Position numbers and translations under genes: made by a program. The notes under the pieces were generated by a model. That model worked only from the letters and a program-made list of their open reading frames with translations, was not told where the DNA came from and did no database searches. Shown here piece after piece: positions 49,048 to 58,471 of a stretch of 64,000 nt of DNA. Each line of letters opens with the position of its first letter. The first letter of the stretch is position 1. The stretch is from Burkholderia latens (GTDB lineage Bacteria; Pseudomonadota; Gammaproteobacteria; Burkholderiales; Burkholderiaceae), in assembly GCF_001718795.1 (NCBI RefSeq), contig NZ_CP013438.1, forward strand, positions 310,001 to 374,000, in the 5' to 3' direction.

Positions 49048-49356
49048 ACGCGCGTGAGCGCATCGTACGTCGCCGTTTCGTCGGCTTGCTTACGCAAGCC
49101 ATTCACGTCCGATCCACATGCGCCGCGTCCCGCGAGCCTGCATGCTTTCCATTGGCTTGCCGACGTACACCTTGCACCGCAGTCTCCGCCTCACTCGCCT
49201 CCATTCGATTTTCAACTGCAGGCCAGTTGAACATTTCATTTCTTGATGTGATTGCGGCTGGATACCATCCAGCCACTGTCTATACAAGCCGACCGGCGCG
49301 TATGGCCAGCATCAACGAAACACAACACAACATCGACAAGAAAGTTTGGAGACGAC
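49048..49356. other. Promoter region of the porin operon with two inverted repeats
   Basis: 309 bp without a gene. It holds TTCAACTG-N5-CAGTTGAA (49211-49231) and GGCTGGAT-N3-ATCCAGCC (49256-49274), both perfect 8-bp repeats. The first contains TGTTCAACTG in reverse, close to the half-sites beside the IclR gene. The second ends 82 bp before the porin start, followed by TATACA, a candidate -10. Confidence 0.6.
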
Positions 49357-50499
49357 ATGACGGAGATGATGCGAACGATGGACGGGAGCGGGCGTAGCGC
49401 GCGCAGAGGCGCGGCCGTCGCCATCGCGATCGCGTTTGCCGGCGCCGCGCACGCGCAGTCGACGGTCACGCTGTACGGGATCGTCGACGCCGGCGTGACC
49501 TACGCGAACAACGTGAAGGGCCATGCGCTGTGGCAATTCACGGGCGGCAACGAATCGGGGCCGCGCTGGGGCCTGATCGGCAGCGAGGATCTCGGCGGCG
49601 GGCTGAAGGCGAACTTCCGGCTCGAGAACGGCTTCAACGTCGCGAACGGCGCGCTCGGGCAGGGCGGACGGATGTTCGGACGCTCCGCGTGGGTCGGCCT
49701 GAGCGGCGCGAACTGGGGCGCGGTGACGCTCGGCCGCCAGTACAACTCGACGCAGGACATCCTCGGCTCGCTGCAGATGAGCAGCTTTCTCGCGCAGTAC
49801 TCGACGCACCCGTTCGACAACGACGACATCAACAACACGTTCCGCACCAACAACGCGATCAAGTACGTATCGCCGACGATCGCCGGGCTGCAGGCGAATC
49901 TGATGTACGGGTTCTCGAACGCGACGGGCTTCGCGAACGACAACAGCTGGAGCGCCGGGCTCACGTACGTACACGGGCCGCTCAATGCCGGCGCCGCGTA
50001 CGCGCGCGTGAACCATCCGGCGGCCAGCGCGACGGGCGCGGTCGCGTCCGACAACTACTACCCGGGCGCGGCGTCGGTGTTCGGCGCCGGCTTGTCGGGC
50101 GCGGTGCGCCAGCAGATCTGGGGCGCCGGCGCGAGCTACACGATCGGGCCGGCGACGCTCGGGCTGCTGTACACCGGTTCGAATTTCGGCCAGGCGACGG
50201 GCGGCGCGCTGCGCTTTGGCAACTACGAAGGCAGCGTGCGATACCTGATCACGCCCGCGCTGATGGCCGCAGCCGGCTACACCTATACGAAGGTCGCGCG
50301 CGGCGACGACGGCGGCCACTATCAGCAGGTGTCGGCGGGCTTGCAGTACCTGCTGTCGAAGCGCACCGACGTGTACGTGAACGGCTTCTTCCAGAAGGCG
50401 TCGTCCGGTGTCGGTCACGCGTGGATCGACGGCACCGACGGGCCGTCGTCGACGCAATCGCAGGTCGCGGTGGTGGTCGGCATTCGCCAGAAGTTCTGA
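49357..50499 (+). CDS. Outer-membrane porin, Burkholderia general porin family
   Basis: 380 aa. Signal peptide ending AGAAHAQ, then STVTLYGIVDAGVTYANN, the classical start of beta-proteobacterial 16-strand porins. RWGLIGSEDLGGGLKANFRLENGF, FGRSAWVGLSGANWGAVTLGRQY, and a C-terminal F (VVVGIRQKF) for outer-membrane insertion. First gene of the symporter/amidohydrolase operon, so it probably admits the same substrate. ATG 49357 has a TTTGGAG site; other Mets upstream are out of context. Confidence 0.92.
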   Translation: MTEMMRTMDGSGRSARRGAAVAIAIAFAGAAHAQSTVTLYGIVDAGVTYANNVKGHALWQFTGGNESGPRWGLIGSEDLGGGLKANFRLENGFNVANGALGQGGRMFGRSAWVGLSGANWGAVTLGRQYNSTQDILGSLQMSSFLAQYSTHPFDNDDINNTFRTNNAIKYVSPTIAGLQANLMYGFSNATGFANDNSWSAGLTYVHGPLNAGAAYARVNHPAASATGAVASDNYYPGAASVFGAGLSGAVRQQIWGAGASYTIGPATLGLLYTGSNFGQATGGALRFGNYEGSVRYLITPALMAAAGYTYTKVARGDDGGHYQQVSAGLQYLLSKRTDVYVNGFFQKASSGVGHAWIDGTDGPSSTQSQVAVVVGIRQKF

Positions 50500-50538
50500 G
50501 GTCCTGACGCGTTCGCGCGTGCCCCGAAGGAGTCAACG

Positions 50539-50778
50539 ATGAAATTCAAACTGTTGCTGGCGGCGCTGCCGTTCGTCGGGATGTACACCGGCGGCGCGCT
50601 CGCCGAAGTGCGGCCGCTGCTGTTCGGCCTGCCGTTCCTGCTCGTGTGGAACCTGCTCTGGATGGCGGCCACCGCCGCGATTCTCGCGATCCTGTTCCAC
50701 CTCGACGAACGCGATGCGCGCGACGGGCAACGCGAACGCGACTTGGCCCGCGACGGCCGCACGGGAGACGCGCGATGA
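50539..50778 (+). CDS. DUF3311 small membrane protein
   Basis: 79 aa with two hydrophobic segments (about 3-25 and 30-52) and a charged tail. DUF3311 proteins typically precede sodium:solute symporters; this one overlaps the symporter start by ATGA. Likely an accessory subunit. GAAGGAG before ATG. Confidence 0.85.
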   Translation: MKFKLLLAALPFVGMYTGGALAEVRPLLFGLPFLLVWNLLWMAATAAILAILFHLDERDARDGQRERDLARDGRTGDAR

Positions 50779-52253
50779 ATGCATCGATCATCATCATCGC
50801 GGCGTTCGCCGTGTTCGCGCTCGCGATCGGCGTGATGGCGCGGCGCGGCCGCAAGCTCACGCTTGAACAGTGGGCAGTGGGAGGGCGCGGTTTCGGTTCG
50901 CTGCTCACGTTCCTGCTGATGGCCGGCGAGGCGTTCTCGACGTTCTCGTTCCTCGGTGCGAGCGGCTGGACCTACAGCAAGGGCGTGCCCGCGTTCTACA
51001 TCCTGTCGTACGGCTGCCTCGCATTTGTGATCGGTTACTGGATGCTGCCTGCGGTGTGGCGCTACGCGAAGGCGCGCGGGCTCGTGTCGTTCGCCGACTA
51101 CTTCGCGTCGAAATACGACAGCCGCGCGATCGGCGTGCTCGTGTCGGTGGTCGCCGTGTTCGCGATGGTGTCGCTGTTGATGATCCAGCTTCGCGGCCTC
51201 GGCGTGATCGTGTCGGAGATGTCGTACGGGCTGATTCCGCAGGCGGCCGCGATCTGGATTGCCGCGACGCTGATGGCCGTGTACATGGTCGTGTCTGGCA
51301 TTCACGGCTCGGCGAGCATCGCGATCTTCAAGGACGTGCTGATTCTGGCGATCGCGATCTTCCTCGGCCTGTATCTGCCGATCCACTACTACGGCGGCCT
51401 GGGCGAGATGTTTGCGAAGATCGACGCCGCGCATCCCGAACTGCTGCGCATGCCCGAGCACGGTTTCAACCTCAGCTGGTACAACTCGACGATCCTGCTC
51501 ACGTCGCTCGGCTACTACCTGTACCCGCACGGCTTCACCGCGATCTACGTCGCGAAGGACGAACGCGCGTTGCGCCGCAACGTGATCCTGATGCCGCTGT
51601 ACCAGGTGCTGATCGCGTTCCTGTTTCTCGTCGGCTTCGCGGCCGTGATGACCGTGCAAGGGCTCGAAGGCGCACAGACCGACCTCGCGCTGCTGCGGCT
51701 GGTGAAGCAGACGTTCCCGGCATGGTTCGTCGGCATCGTCGGCGGCACGGGACTTCTGACCGCGCTGGTGCCGGGCTCGCTGATCATGCTGAACGCATCG
51801 ACGACGATCGCACGCAACATCTATCGGGAAGGCTTCGCACCTCATGCGACCGATCGCCAGGTAACGCGCGTCGCGCGGATCGCGCTGCCGATCTTCACGC
51901 TGGTGGTCGTGTATTTCGTGCTGCGCGGGGGCGCGACGTTCGTCACGCTCGCGATCTTCTCGTCGAGCCTGCTCACGCAGCTCGTGCCGATGCTCGCGTC
52001 GAGCTTTCTGAAGCGGCCGTTCGGTACGCGCGAAGGCGCGTTCGCCGGGATCGTGGCCGGCGCGATCGTGATCGCAATGACGAACTACTACGGCGTGACG
52101 CTCGCGTCGCTGTTCCCCGGCGCGTCGAGCACGCTGACGTCGATCAATCCGGGGCTCGTCGCGCTTGTCGCGAACGCAGTAGTGTTCATCGCGATCAGCG
52201 CGGTGCAGCGCAAGCTGAAGGCGCGGGTGTCCGCGCCGGCCCGCTCCGCGTAA
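50775..52253 (+). CDS. Sodium:solute symporter (SSS family)
   Basis: 492 aa with 12-13 hydrophobic segments. Seen: EQWAVGGRGFGSLLTFLLMAGEAFSTFSFLGASGWTYSKG, the sodium-site region, and TGLLTALVPGSLIMLNASTTIARNIY, a usual SSS motif. Substrate probably a small organic compound handled by the amidohydrolase next door. Start overlaps DUF3311. Confidence 0.9.
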   Translation: MNASIIIIAAFAVFALAIGVMARRGRKLTLEQWAVGGRGFGSLLTFLLMAGEAFSTFSFLGASGWTYSKGVPAFYILSYGCLAFVIGYWMLPAVWRYAKARGLVSFADYFASKYDSRAIGVLVSVVAVFAMVSLLMIQLRGLGVIVSEMSYGLIPQAAAIWIAATLMAVYMVVSGIHGSASIAIFKDVLILAIAIFLGLYLPIHYYGGLGEMFAKIDAAHPELLRMPEHGFNLSWYNSTILLTSLGYYLYPHGFTAIYVAKDERALRRNVILMPLYQVLIAFLFLVGFAAVMTVQGLEGAQTDLALLRLVKQTFPAWFVGIVGGTGLLTALVPGSLIMLNASTTIARNIYREGFAPHATDRQVTRVARIALPIFTLVVVYFVLRGGATFVTLAIFSSSLLTQLVPMLASSFLKRPFGTREGAFAGIVAGAIVIAMTNYYGVTLASLFPGASSTLTSINPGLVALVANAVVFIAISAVQRKLKARVSAPARSA

Positions 52254-52334
52254 CGACCGCTGCGGCCGGCCGCCGGGCGGTTGTTCCGCTCGGCGGCATT
52301 CGCATCATTTCGAACCGAAACAGGACTCCAGACG

Positions 52335-53807
52335 ATGACCACCGACGACAGGCACGCCGACCGGCGCGAAGCAATCGATACGCTGATCGCGAACGGCTGC
52401 GTAATCACGATGGACCCGCAGCGCCGCGTGATCGGGAACGGCGCGGTTGCGGTAAGCGGCGATCGTATCGTCGCGGTCGGCGACACCGCGGAGCTGCAGG
52501 CGCGCTACCGCGCCGCGCGCACGATCGATGCGCGCCGCAAGGCCGTGCTGCCGGGGCTGATCGATTCGCACGCGCACGCGGGGCACGCGATGCTGCGCAC
52601 GATCGGCGGCGCGGACGGCGATGCATGGTCGGCCGCGGCCGAAACGATCTACACGCGCGCATCGGACGAGGCGTTTTGGGAAACCGAATCGCATCTTGCG
52701 GCGCTCGAGCGGCTGAAGGCCGGCGTGACGACGGGTGTGTCGCTGCTCGGCGGCGGCAATTCGATCATGCGCGTCGACGATCCGGTCTATGCGAGGCGTC
52801 ATTGCGATGCGGTGGTGCGCACCGGCACGCGCTCGATCGTCGCCGTCGGCCCGTCGCGCCCGCCCGCGCCGCGCGCTTATACGCGCTACACGCCGCACGG
52901 CGCCGATACGCAAGACATCGATTTCGACACGATGTACGACGTGTGCGAGGACATCGTCGACGCGTGCCACGGCGATGCCGGCGGCCGGATCAGGATCGCG
53001 CTCACGCTGCCGGTGTACGGGCCGCAGCACGATCCGGAACTCGCACAGTACGAGCGCGAGTTTCGCGACCAGGCGGCGCGCTATCGCGCGCTCGCGCGCG
53101 AGCGCGGGCTGACGTTCACGCAGGACGGCCATCGCGCCGGCACGCTCGCGTTCGCACATCGCGAGCTCGGGCTGCTCGGCCCGACGTCGTTCATGTCGCA
53201 CAGCATCGATCTGACCGACGACGACGTCGCCGCGTGCGTGGAGACGGGTACAGCGATCGTTCACAATCCGAGTGCGATCATGTCGATCATCGGCCGCTGC
53301 CCGGTGCCCGAGCTGATCGATGCGGGCGTGACGGTCGCGATTGCATCGGATGGCGCGGCGCCCGATCGCGGCTACGACATGTTCCGTCACATGTGGCAGT
53401 GCATGCACTACCATCGCCGCCATTTCCGCGACCCCGACGTGCTGCCGCACGGCAAGGTGCTCGAGATGGTGACGATCGATGCGGCGAAGGCCCTGTCGCT
53501 CGATCGCGAGATCGGCTCGCTCGAAGCCGGCAAGCTCGCCGACGTCATCCTCGTCGACCTGTTCCGCCCGCACATGATGCCGATGAACATGCCCGTGCAC
53601 CGCGTCACGTGTTTCGCGAATGCGGCCGACGTGTGCATGACGATGGTCGGCGGGCGCGTGCTGATGGAGGATCGCCGTGTTCTGTCGGTCGACGAAGGCG
53701 AGATTCTCGAACGCGTGATGACGGTAGCGGACACGATGATCGAGCGCAGCGGCCTGCATCCTCTGCTCGACGCGCCGAAGACGCTGTGGCGGCGTAGCCG
53801 CTACTGA
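52335..53807 (+). CDS. Amidohydrolase-superfamily protein (TRZ/ATZ-like)
   Basis: 490 aa. Metal site HAH (H79, H81) in LIDSHAHAGH, later TQDGHRAG, MSHSIDLT and the aspartate in ASDGAAPDRG; C-terminal composite domain GSLEAGKLADVILVDL and MVGGRVLMEDRRV. Cleaves C-N bonds of cyclic or amine substrates in relatives (atrazine, guanine, cytosine deaminases). Last gene of the porin/symporter operon before a strong terminator. ATG 52335 chosen by family start. Confidence 0.88.
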   Translation: MTTDDRHADRREAIDTLIANGCVITMDPQRRVIGNGAVAVSGDRIVAVGDTAELQARYRAARTIDARRKAVLPGLIDSHAHAGHAMLRTIGGADGDAWSAAAETIYTRASDEAFWETESHLAALERLKAGVTTGVSLLGGGNSIMRVDDPVYARRHCDAVVRTGTRSIVAVGPSRPPAPRAYTRYTPHGADTQDIDFDTMYDVCEDIVDACHGDAGGRIRIALTLPVYGPQHDPELAQYEREFRDQAARYRALARERGLTFTQDGHRAGTLAFAHRELGLLGPTSFMSHSIDLTDDDVAACVETGTAIVHNPSAIMSIIGRCPVPELIDAGVTVAIASDGAAPDRGYDMFRHMWQCMHYHRRHFRDPDVLPHGKVLEMVTIDAAKALSLDREIGSLEAGKLADVILVDLFRPHMMPMNMPVHRVTCFANAADVCMTMVGGRVLMEDRRVLSVDEGEILERVMTVADTMIERSGLHPLLDAPKTLWRRSRY

Positions 53808-53853
53808 GCGCTGTCGCGGTCGCGGTGCTTCGCACGGCGCCCGATCGGCGCGG

Positions 53854-53879
53854 CCGGCCCCAATAGGGGCGGTTTTTTT
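53854..53879 (+). terminator. Intrinsic terminator after the amidohydrolase gene
   Basis: GCCCC-AATA-GGGGC core extended by flanking CC/GG pairs (one bulged G), followed by seven T residues. It lies 47 bp after the stop and closes the porin operon. Confidence 0.85.
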
Positions 53880-53889
53880 GCTATCTCCG

Positions 53890-53918
53890 TTGACGGGGCG
53901 TGCTAGGATTTCCGTCAA
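53890..53918. promoter_or_regulatory. Inverted repeat upstream of the zinc-ribbon gene
   Basis: TTGACGG-N15-CCGTCAA, 7-bp perfect arms, ending 18 bp before the start codon of the gene at 53937. May be an operator or overlap its promoter. Confidence 0.45.
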
Positions 53919-53936
53919 ACAACTCCGGAGACTGCT

Positions 53937-54320
53937 ATGCCGTTCATCTGTGAAAACGTTGAATGCCGTGCCGTGCTGGCTCGCGGGCAAGTCAAGGCCA
54001 GTCACGAAGACGCCGGGTGGTGCTTTTACTGCCCGGACTGCAAGGCCCGGAACGAGTTGATGGAGGTCGGCGTGCCAGGCGGTCCCGTCGAGTTGATTCA
54101 GCCGGAGCGAGCCGGTCCGCCGCACCGCATCATTGCGACGGCCCGCGTGCTGGAGGACGGCCGCTTCGCGGCGCAACTGCGCGTTCAGCGTGCGCTCCCC
54201 GTGAAAGGCACCTACGCGGCCGAAGAGCGCTGGGATGAGCTCGGCGTATTCGCCGATGCACAGGAAGCGGTCGCGCACGCGAAGTCGTTCGCGACGGACC
54301 TGTTGGCACGGGCCGCGTAG
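53937..54320 (+). CDS. Hypothetical protein with zinc-ribbon-like cysteines
   Basis: 127 aa. Cysteines at 5, 10, 29, 32 and 35 (ICENVECRA and CFYCPDC) suggest a zinc-binding N-terminal knuckle; the rest (about 45-127) is mixed with no known motif. GGAG lies before the ATG. Single-gene unit bounded by a terminator and a convergent chemoreceptor. No function recognised. Confidence 0.72.
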   Translation: MPFICENVECRAVLARGQVKASHEDAGWCFYCPDCKARNELMEVGVPGGPVELIQPERAGPPHRIIATARVLEDGRFAAQLRVQRALPVKGTYAAEERWDELGVFADAQEAVAHAKSFATDLLARAA

Positions 54321-54433
54321 CCGCAAGCCGCCCGCCTGCCGACCCGCATGCCGCCGTCACGGCACCGCGCTGCGGCCCGATGTCGCGACGTGCGGTCGCG
54401 CCGGCGCGCGGACACGTCGGGCTGCCGCGCGCG

Positions 54434-55996
54434 TCATGCCGCCGCGCTTTCGCGCAGCCTGAACTGCGCGACTGCGTCGCTGAGCCGCGCGCCCTGATCT
54501 TCCAGCGACAGCGCCGCGGCAGCGGCCTCTTCGACCAACGCGGCGTTGCGCTGCATCGTCTGCTCCATCTGGATCACGGCCGCATTCACCTGTTCGATGC
54601 CGGACGTTTGCTCGTCGAACGCGATGCTCGTTTCGCCCATGATCGCGTTCACGCGCTCGACCGCCGCGACGAGTTCCGTCATCGCTGCGCCGGCGAGCGC
54701 GACGAGACTGCTGCCGTCTTCGACGCGTTGCGTCGAATCGCCGATGAGTTCGCGAATTTCCTTCGCGGCCGACGCGCAACGCTGCGCGAGCCCGCGCACC
54801 TCCGTGGCGACCACCGCGAAACCACGCCCCTGTTCGCCGGCGCGCGCCGCTTCGACGGCGGCGTTCAGCGCGAGGATGTTCGTCTGGAACGCGATGCTTT
54901 CGATTACGCCGACGATGCCGGAAATGCGCGCCGAGCTGTTCGATATCGACGACATCGTTTCGACGACGCGCTGCATCGCATCTCCGCCACGCGTCGCGAT
55001 CCCGGCGGCGCCTTCGGCGTAAGTGCGGGCGTCGCGTGCGTTGTCCGCGTTCTGGCGTACGGTCGCGGTCAGCTGCTCGACACTTGCCGCTGCCTGCTGC
55101 AGCGACACGGCCTGCTGCTCCGTGCGCGTGGACAGATCGACGTTGCCGCTCGCGATCGTGCGCACGTCGCCGACGATCGTCTCCGTGCTCGCGCGCACCT
55201 GCGTGACGGTTTCGACGAGGCCGTCCTGCATCCGCTTCAACGCGCCCAGCAGATACGCCATTTCGTTTTCGCCACGAATGGCGACCGTGCCGGTCAGGTC
55301 GCCTTTCGAGATCCTGTCGAACTGCGCGACGGCCAGATGGATCGGCGCGATGATCGCCTTCGCGAGCACGCGCTGCGCAATGAAGCCGATCACCAGTGCG
55401 AACGCGGCGACGGCCGCCATCGCCCACACGATCCGGTGGAAACGCTCGCCGGCCGCGTCGTAGCGCGCCTTCTGGCGCGCGACCTGGAACGCTTCGAGCG
55501 CGTCGATCGCATCCTGGTACGCGGTGAAGAGCGCGGGCGGCGTGTTGCGGTGCGTGTCGAGGAAGTCGAACGAATTGTCCTGGTCCAGCTGCGACATCGC
55601 CTTCAGGAATACCTGGTCGAGCAGCGTGCGGCGCCGGCTCTCCAGCGTATCGAACAGCGTTTGCTCGTCGGCGTCGCGTGCATGCAGCCGCGCGTACGCA
55701 TCCAGTTCGTCGTTGCTTTGCTTGAGAAGCGTGTGCAGCTGCGCGATTTCCGTCTTCGCGGGCTGTCCGGCGCTGATGATCTGCGCGACGTCGCTCACGC
55801 GCTCGCGCAGCACGAGCATGCGCTCGGAGCTGGTTTTCAGGTGCAGCAGCGACGCGGTGTCGTCGCGGTACATCGCCTCGAGCGAGTTGTTGCCGGCGTA
55901 GAGCGCGGCAATGCACGCGCCGACGACCAGCACGAGCAGCGTCGTATAGCCGGCGATAGTCGCGACGAGTCCGCCGCGGATGGTGAGTTTTCGCAT
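54434..55996 (-). CDS. Methyl-accepting chemotaxis protein
   Basis: 520 aa. TM1 about 12-36, periplasmic four-helix-type sensor region, TM2 about 188-208, HAMP-like segment, then the conserved signalling hairpin ([54 protein letters not shown]). No C-terminal CheR pentapeptide. ATG 55996 is chosen; upstream frame is unlike a protein start. The ligand is unknown. Confidence 0.92.
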   Translation of the reverse strand: MRKLTIRGGLVATIAGYTTLLVLVVGACIAALYAGNNSLEAMYRDDTASLLHLKTSSERMLVLRERVSDVAQIISAGQPAKTEIAQLHTLLKQSNDELDAYARLHARDADEQTLFDTLESRRRTLLDQVFLKAMSQLDQDNSFDFLDTHRNTPPALFTAYQDAIDALEAFQVARQKARYDAAGERFHRIVWAMAAVAAFALVIGFIAQRVLAKAIIAPIHLAVAQFDRISKGDLTGTVAIRGENEMAYLLGALKRMQDGLVETVTQVRASTETIVGDVRTIASGNVDLSTRTEQQAVSLQQAAASVEQLTATVRQNADNARDARTYAEGAAGIATRGGDAMQRVVETMSSISNSSARISGIVGVIESIAFQTNILALNAAVEAARAGEQGRGFAVVATEVRGLAQRCASAAKEIRELIGDSTQRVEDGSSLVALAGAAMTELVAAVERVNAIMGETSIAFDEQTSGIEQVNAAVIQMEQTMQRNAALVEEAAAAALSLEDQGARLSDAVAQFRLRESAAA

Positions 55997-56460
55997 GACG
56001 TTCCCTTGCCGGCGGCCCGAAGGGCGACCGACGGCGGATATGAATTCCGGATCACGAACGACGAGCGGCGCCGCATCGCAATGCGGGGCGCTGGGATTGC
56101 GTACGGGATAACGGCACGCGCGGGCGAACGGTTTTGTCTGCACGCGACGTCGATCTGAGCGTGCGCGACACGAGGATGTTCGGGATCCGGAAACGGGGGA
56201 ATGAACGCGTCGTTCCGGGAAACGGCAACGCGCGGGGCGTCGGGTGCGCATCGCCGCCCGGCATGCACCGGAACCGCTTGGTGCGCCCGGTTATCGGCCG
56301 GCGATTTGCGCGCAGTCGCAGCGCCGGACGGAACGCGCGCCGTGCGTGAAAGCGCCTGCCTGAAGGAAAGACGAAGAGACGCAGTGCGCGCGGCGCATTC
56401 GCGCGGCGGTGCGCGGACGGCCGCACCGGATACGATCGCAGCTGCCGCGCACGCGCGAAA
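55997..56460. other. Intergenic region upstream of the chemoreceptor gene
   Basis: 464 bp between the chemoreceptor start and the phosphoesterase stop, both genes leftward. No supported frame and no strong repeat; normal GC throughout. Must hold the chemoreceptor promoter near 56000-56100. Confidence 0.5.
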
Positions 56461-57939
56461 TCAGCTGCCGGTCTGGAACCCCAGCGCCGCCGCCTTCGCG
56501 CGCAATTCCGAGAAACGTTCGGCGGTCGGATTGGCCGCCATTTTCGCCGGATCGACGCCGGATACCGAGCTGGACGGCGAAGGTGCGGTGGCGCCTGCGC
56601 ACGCTCCGGCGAACGGCCCCTGCGCGACCGTGAACGCCGGCGCGTCCGTGCGCGGTGCGCCGCCCAGATCGAGTGCGTACGCGAGATTGAAGGTTGCCGG
56701 ATCGCTGCCGCGCACGCCGAGCGGCTTCAGTCCGAAGCGCCACTGCAGCAGCGCGTGAATCGAACTCGGATCGAACGGATAGCGCGTTACCGTGCCCGCG
56801 CGGACACGCGGACCGAGCAGTGCAAGCGGCACGCGACAGCCGAGCTTGCCGTCGTTGCCGAGTGCCAGCTCGTTGTTGCTGATCGGCCGGGTCGGCGGTA
56901 CGACGTGCTCGAGAAAGCCGCCCCATTCGTCGTACACGACGATCATCAACGTGCGGCTCCACGCGGGACTCGTGCGCAGCGCGTCATACACCTGGTTCAG
57001 AAATGCCTGGCCGTTGCGGATGTCCGCATGCGGATGGTCGTCGGCGGACGTCCCTTCCTGCTCGCCCGCGAATGCCGGGTCGACCATGCAGAACGACGGC
57101 AGCGTTCCCGCTGCCGCGTCCGACAGGAATGACGAGAACGGGTGCGAGATGCCAACATGGCGCGTACCGTACAGCGCGGTGAACGGCACGTCGTGATAGT
57201 AGTAGTTGCAATCGACTTTGGCGTCGCTCAGGTTGTCCCAGATCGTGCGGAGCGACGAGGTGTCCACGGAGTCGGTGAGACGATCCGTGGCGCCGCTGTG
57301 CAGGTAAATGCGATTCGGAAACGTGTTGGCCAGGATGCCGGTGAAGTAAAAGTCGCCGATCGTGTAGCTGCTCGCGACCGCGCTGAAGAACGGCAGGTCC
57401 GCCTGCGTGTAGTAGCCGATCGGCAGCAGATCGCCCTGCGTCAGGCTCGTGCCCGGCGTGAGGAGCCAGCCGTTCATCTCGCCCGAAGCCAATTGTGTGC
57501 GGCCGCCCTGGTACGTGTGGTTCGGATCGTGGTACGCGCACGCCTGATAGCCGTACGCGGGATCGGCCGAGAGCGCGAAGGGCGCGTGCGTCGCGCCGAA
57601 CGCATCCTTGAACTGCCGGTTGGCGGGCATGCCCTCGGCGCCCGGAACCCAGCTCAGGTAGTGATCGAACGAACGATTCTCCATCGTGACCAGCACGATA
57701 TGGTCGATGCCGGAACTTGCGGGGTCGGGCAGCGCCGGCCGCGGCAGGCTGTAGCGGTTGCCCGCGTTAGGCGAGGGCGTGTCGCCGATCGACGGTGCGG
57801 CCGCGTTGCCGTCCGGGCTCGATATGTCGCCGTCGCCGCCGCCCCCGCAACCCGGCAGCGCGACGCTGCCGGCCACCGCGGCAACTCCGGCGAGAAAACG
57901 GCGGCGATCGTAGCGCCGATATCCATTCGTATCGTCCAT
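56461..57939 (-). CDS. Tat-exported phosphoesterase (phospholipase C / acid phosphatase AcpA-like family)
   Basis: 492 aa. Twin-arginine signal RRRFLAGVAAVAGSVALPG ending in a C (LPGC) that could be lipidated. Phosphoesterase-family core: DHIVLVTMENRSFDHYLSWVPG (metal-site Glu-Asn), FPNRIYLHSGATDR, DDHPHADIRNGQAFLN, VVYDEWGGFLEHVVPP. Length fits the shorter AcpA-type members rather than 700-aa phospholipases. AAGGAGAC before ATG 57939. Probably releases phosphate from phospholipid head groups or phosphomonoesters in the periplasm. Confidence 0.85.
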   Translation of the reverse strand: MDDTNGYRRYDRRRFLAGVAAVAGSVALPGCGGGGDGDISSPDGNAAAPSIGDTPSPNAGNRYSLPRPALPDPASSGIDHIVLVTMENRSFDHYLSWVPGAEGMPANRQFKDAFGATHAPFALSADPAYGYQACAYHDPNHTYQGGRTQLASGEMNGWLLTPGTSLTQGDLLPIGYYTQADLPFFSAVASSYTIGDFYFTGILANTFPNRIYLHSGATDRLTDSVDTSSLRTIWDNLSDAKVDCNYYYHDVPFTALYGTRHVGISHPFSSFLSDAAAGTLPSFCMVDPAFAGEQEGTSADDHPHADIRNGQAFLNQVYDALRTSPAWSRTLMIVVYDEWGGFLEHVVPPTRPISNNELALGNDGKLGCRVPLALLGPRVRAGTVTRYPFDPSSIHALLQWRFGLKPLGVRGSDPATFNLAYALDLGGAPRTDAPAFTVAQGPFAGACAGATAPSPSSSVSGVDPAKMAANPTAERFSELRAKAAALGFQTGS

Positions 57940-58328
57940 GACTGCGTCTCCTTCATTATTGGATGCGGCGCAGGCGAGCCCGGCACGCATCGCAGCCGCG
58001 GAGCGATGCGCACTCGCGGTCCCAAGGAATGCGAGCGGCGGAAACGCGCAAACCGCGTTCCCGTCGACGCCCGTTCATGCTTCTTCGCCCATGCGCCGCG
58101 GTGCGGGACCTCGCTCGCAGCCCGGCCGCACCGGTCATGCAGCGTGCGAGTATCGTCGCGCCGTTCGCGCGCACGCCGCCGACAATGCCATCGTCATACG
58201 TTTGTTCGACGCCATTGCGCGGCACGTCGAGCAAAAAGGAATCGGTGGCTCGCCAATGCAAACGGGCGCCGCACTCGTGCGACGCCAGCTGGTACGTGCG
58301 GCCGGCTGCCGCCGGTTGCGCTGCCGGT
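57940..58328. other. Intergenic region before the phosphoesterase gene
   Basis: About 390 bp with no supported gene. The phosphoesterase promoter should lie here. All frames are arginine/alanine-rich shadows. The left-facing gene fragment at 58329 abuts it. Confidence 0.45.
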
Positions 58329-58391
58329 TCAGTTGTAAATGTCGAATGAGAAGTATTTCTTCGCGATGCGCTGATATGTGCTGGCGTGACG
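58329..58391 (-). pseudogene. 3' fragment of an amino-acid ABC binding-protein gene
   Basis: The leftward frame ends STYQRIAKKYFSFDIYN and stop. This is the usual C-terminus of polar-amino-acid substrate-binding proteins (family form: TYxKIxxKYFxFDVY). Upstream of it the frame is only high-GC shadow (an inverted repeat, then the end of the MFS gene), so no body remains. AT-richer codons than its surroundings also mark it as true old coding DNA. Confidence 0.45.
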
Positions 58392-58416
58392 GCCCGCGCC
58401 CGGCCATGCGCGGGCC
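58391..58416. terminator. GC-rich 8-bp hairpin after the CynX-type MFS gene
   Basis: GGCCCGCG-N10-CGCGGGCC, perfect arms. It lies 56 bp beyond the MFS stop (leftward). No U-run; a weak or Rho-assisted end is likely. Confidence 0.45.
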
Positions 58417-58471
58417 GCTGGACGTGCGCCCGGTGGTGCAGGCGCTCGCGAAGACCGGGAAATGCGGTGAG

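Noticed and set aside
44683..53807. Hydrogen cyanide synthase (hcnABC)
   Set aside because: The three subunits resemble HcnABC in layout, but they are embedded with an ABC importer and IclR control, which fits catabolic opine/imino-acid dehydrogenases better.
54434..55996. Chemoreceptor start at 56251
   Set aside because: The added 85 residues are arginine-rich and would bury the first membrane helix; ATG 55996 starts directly before it.
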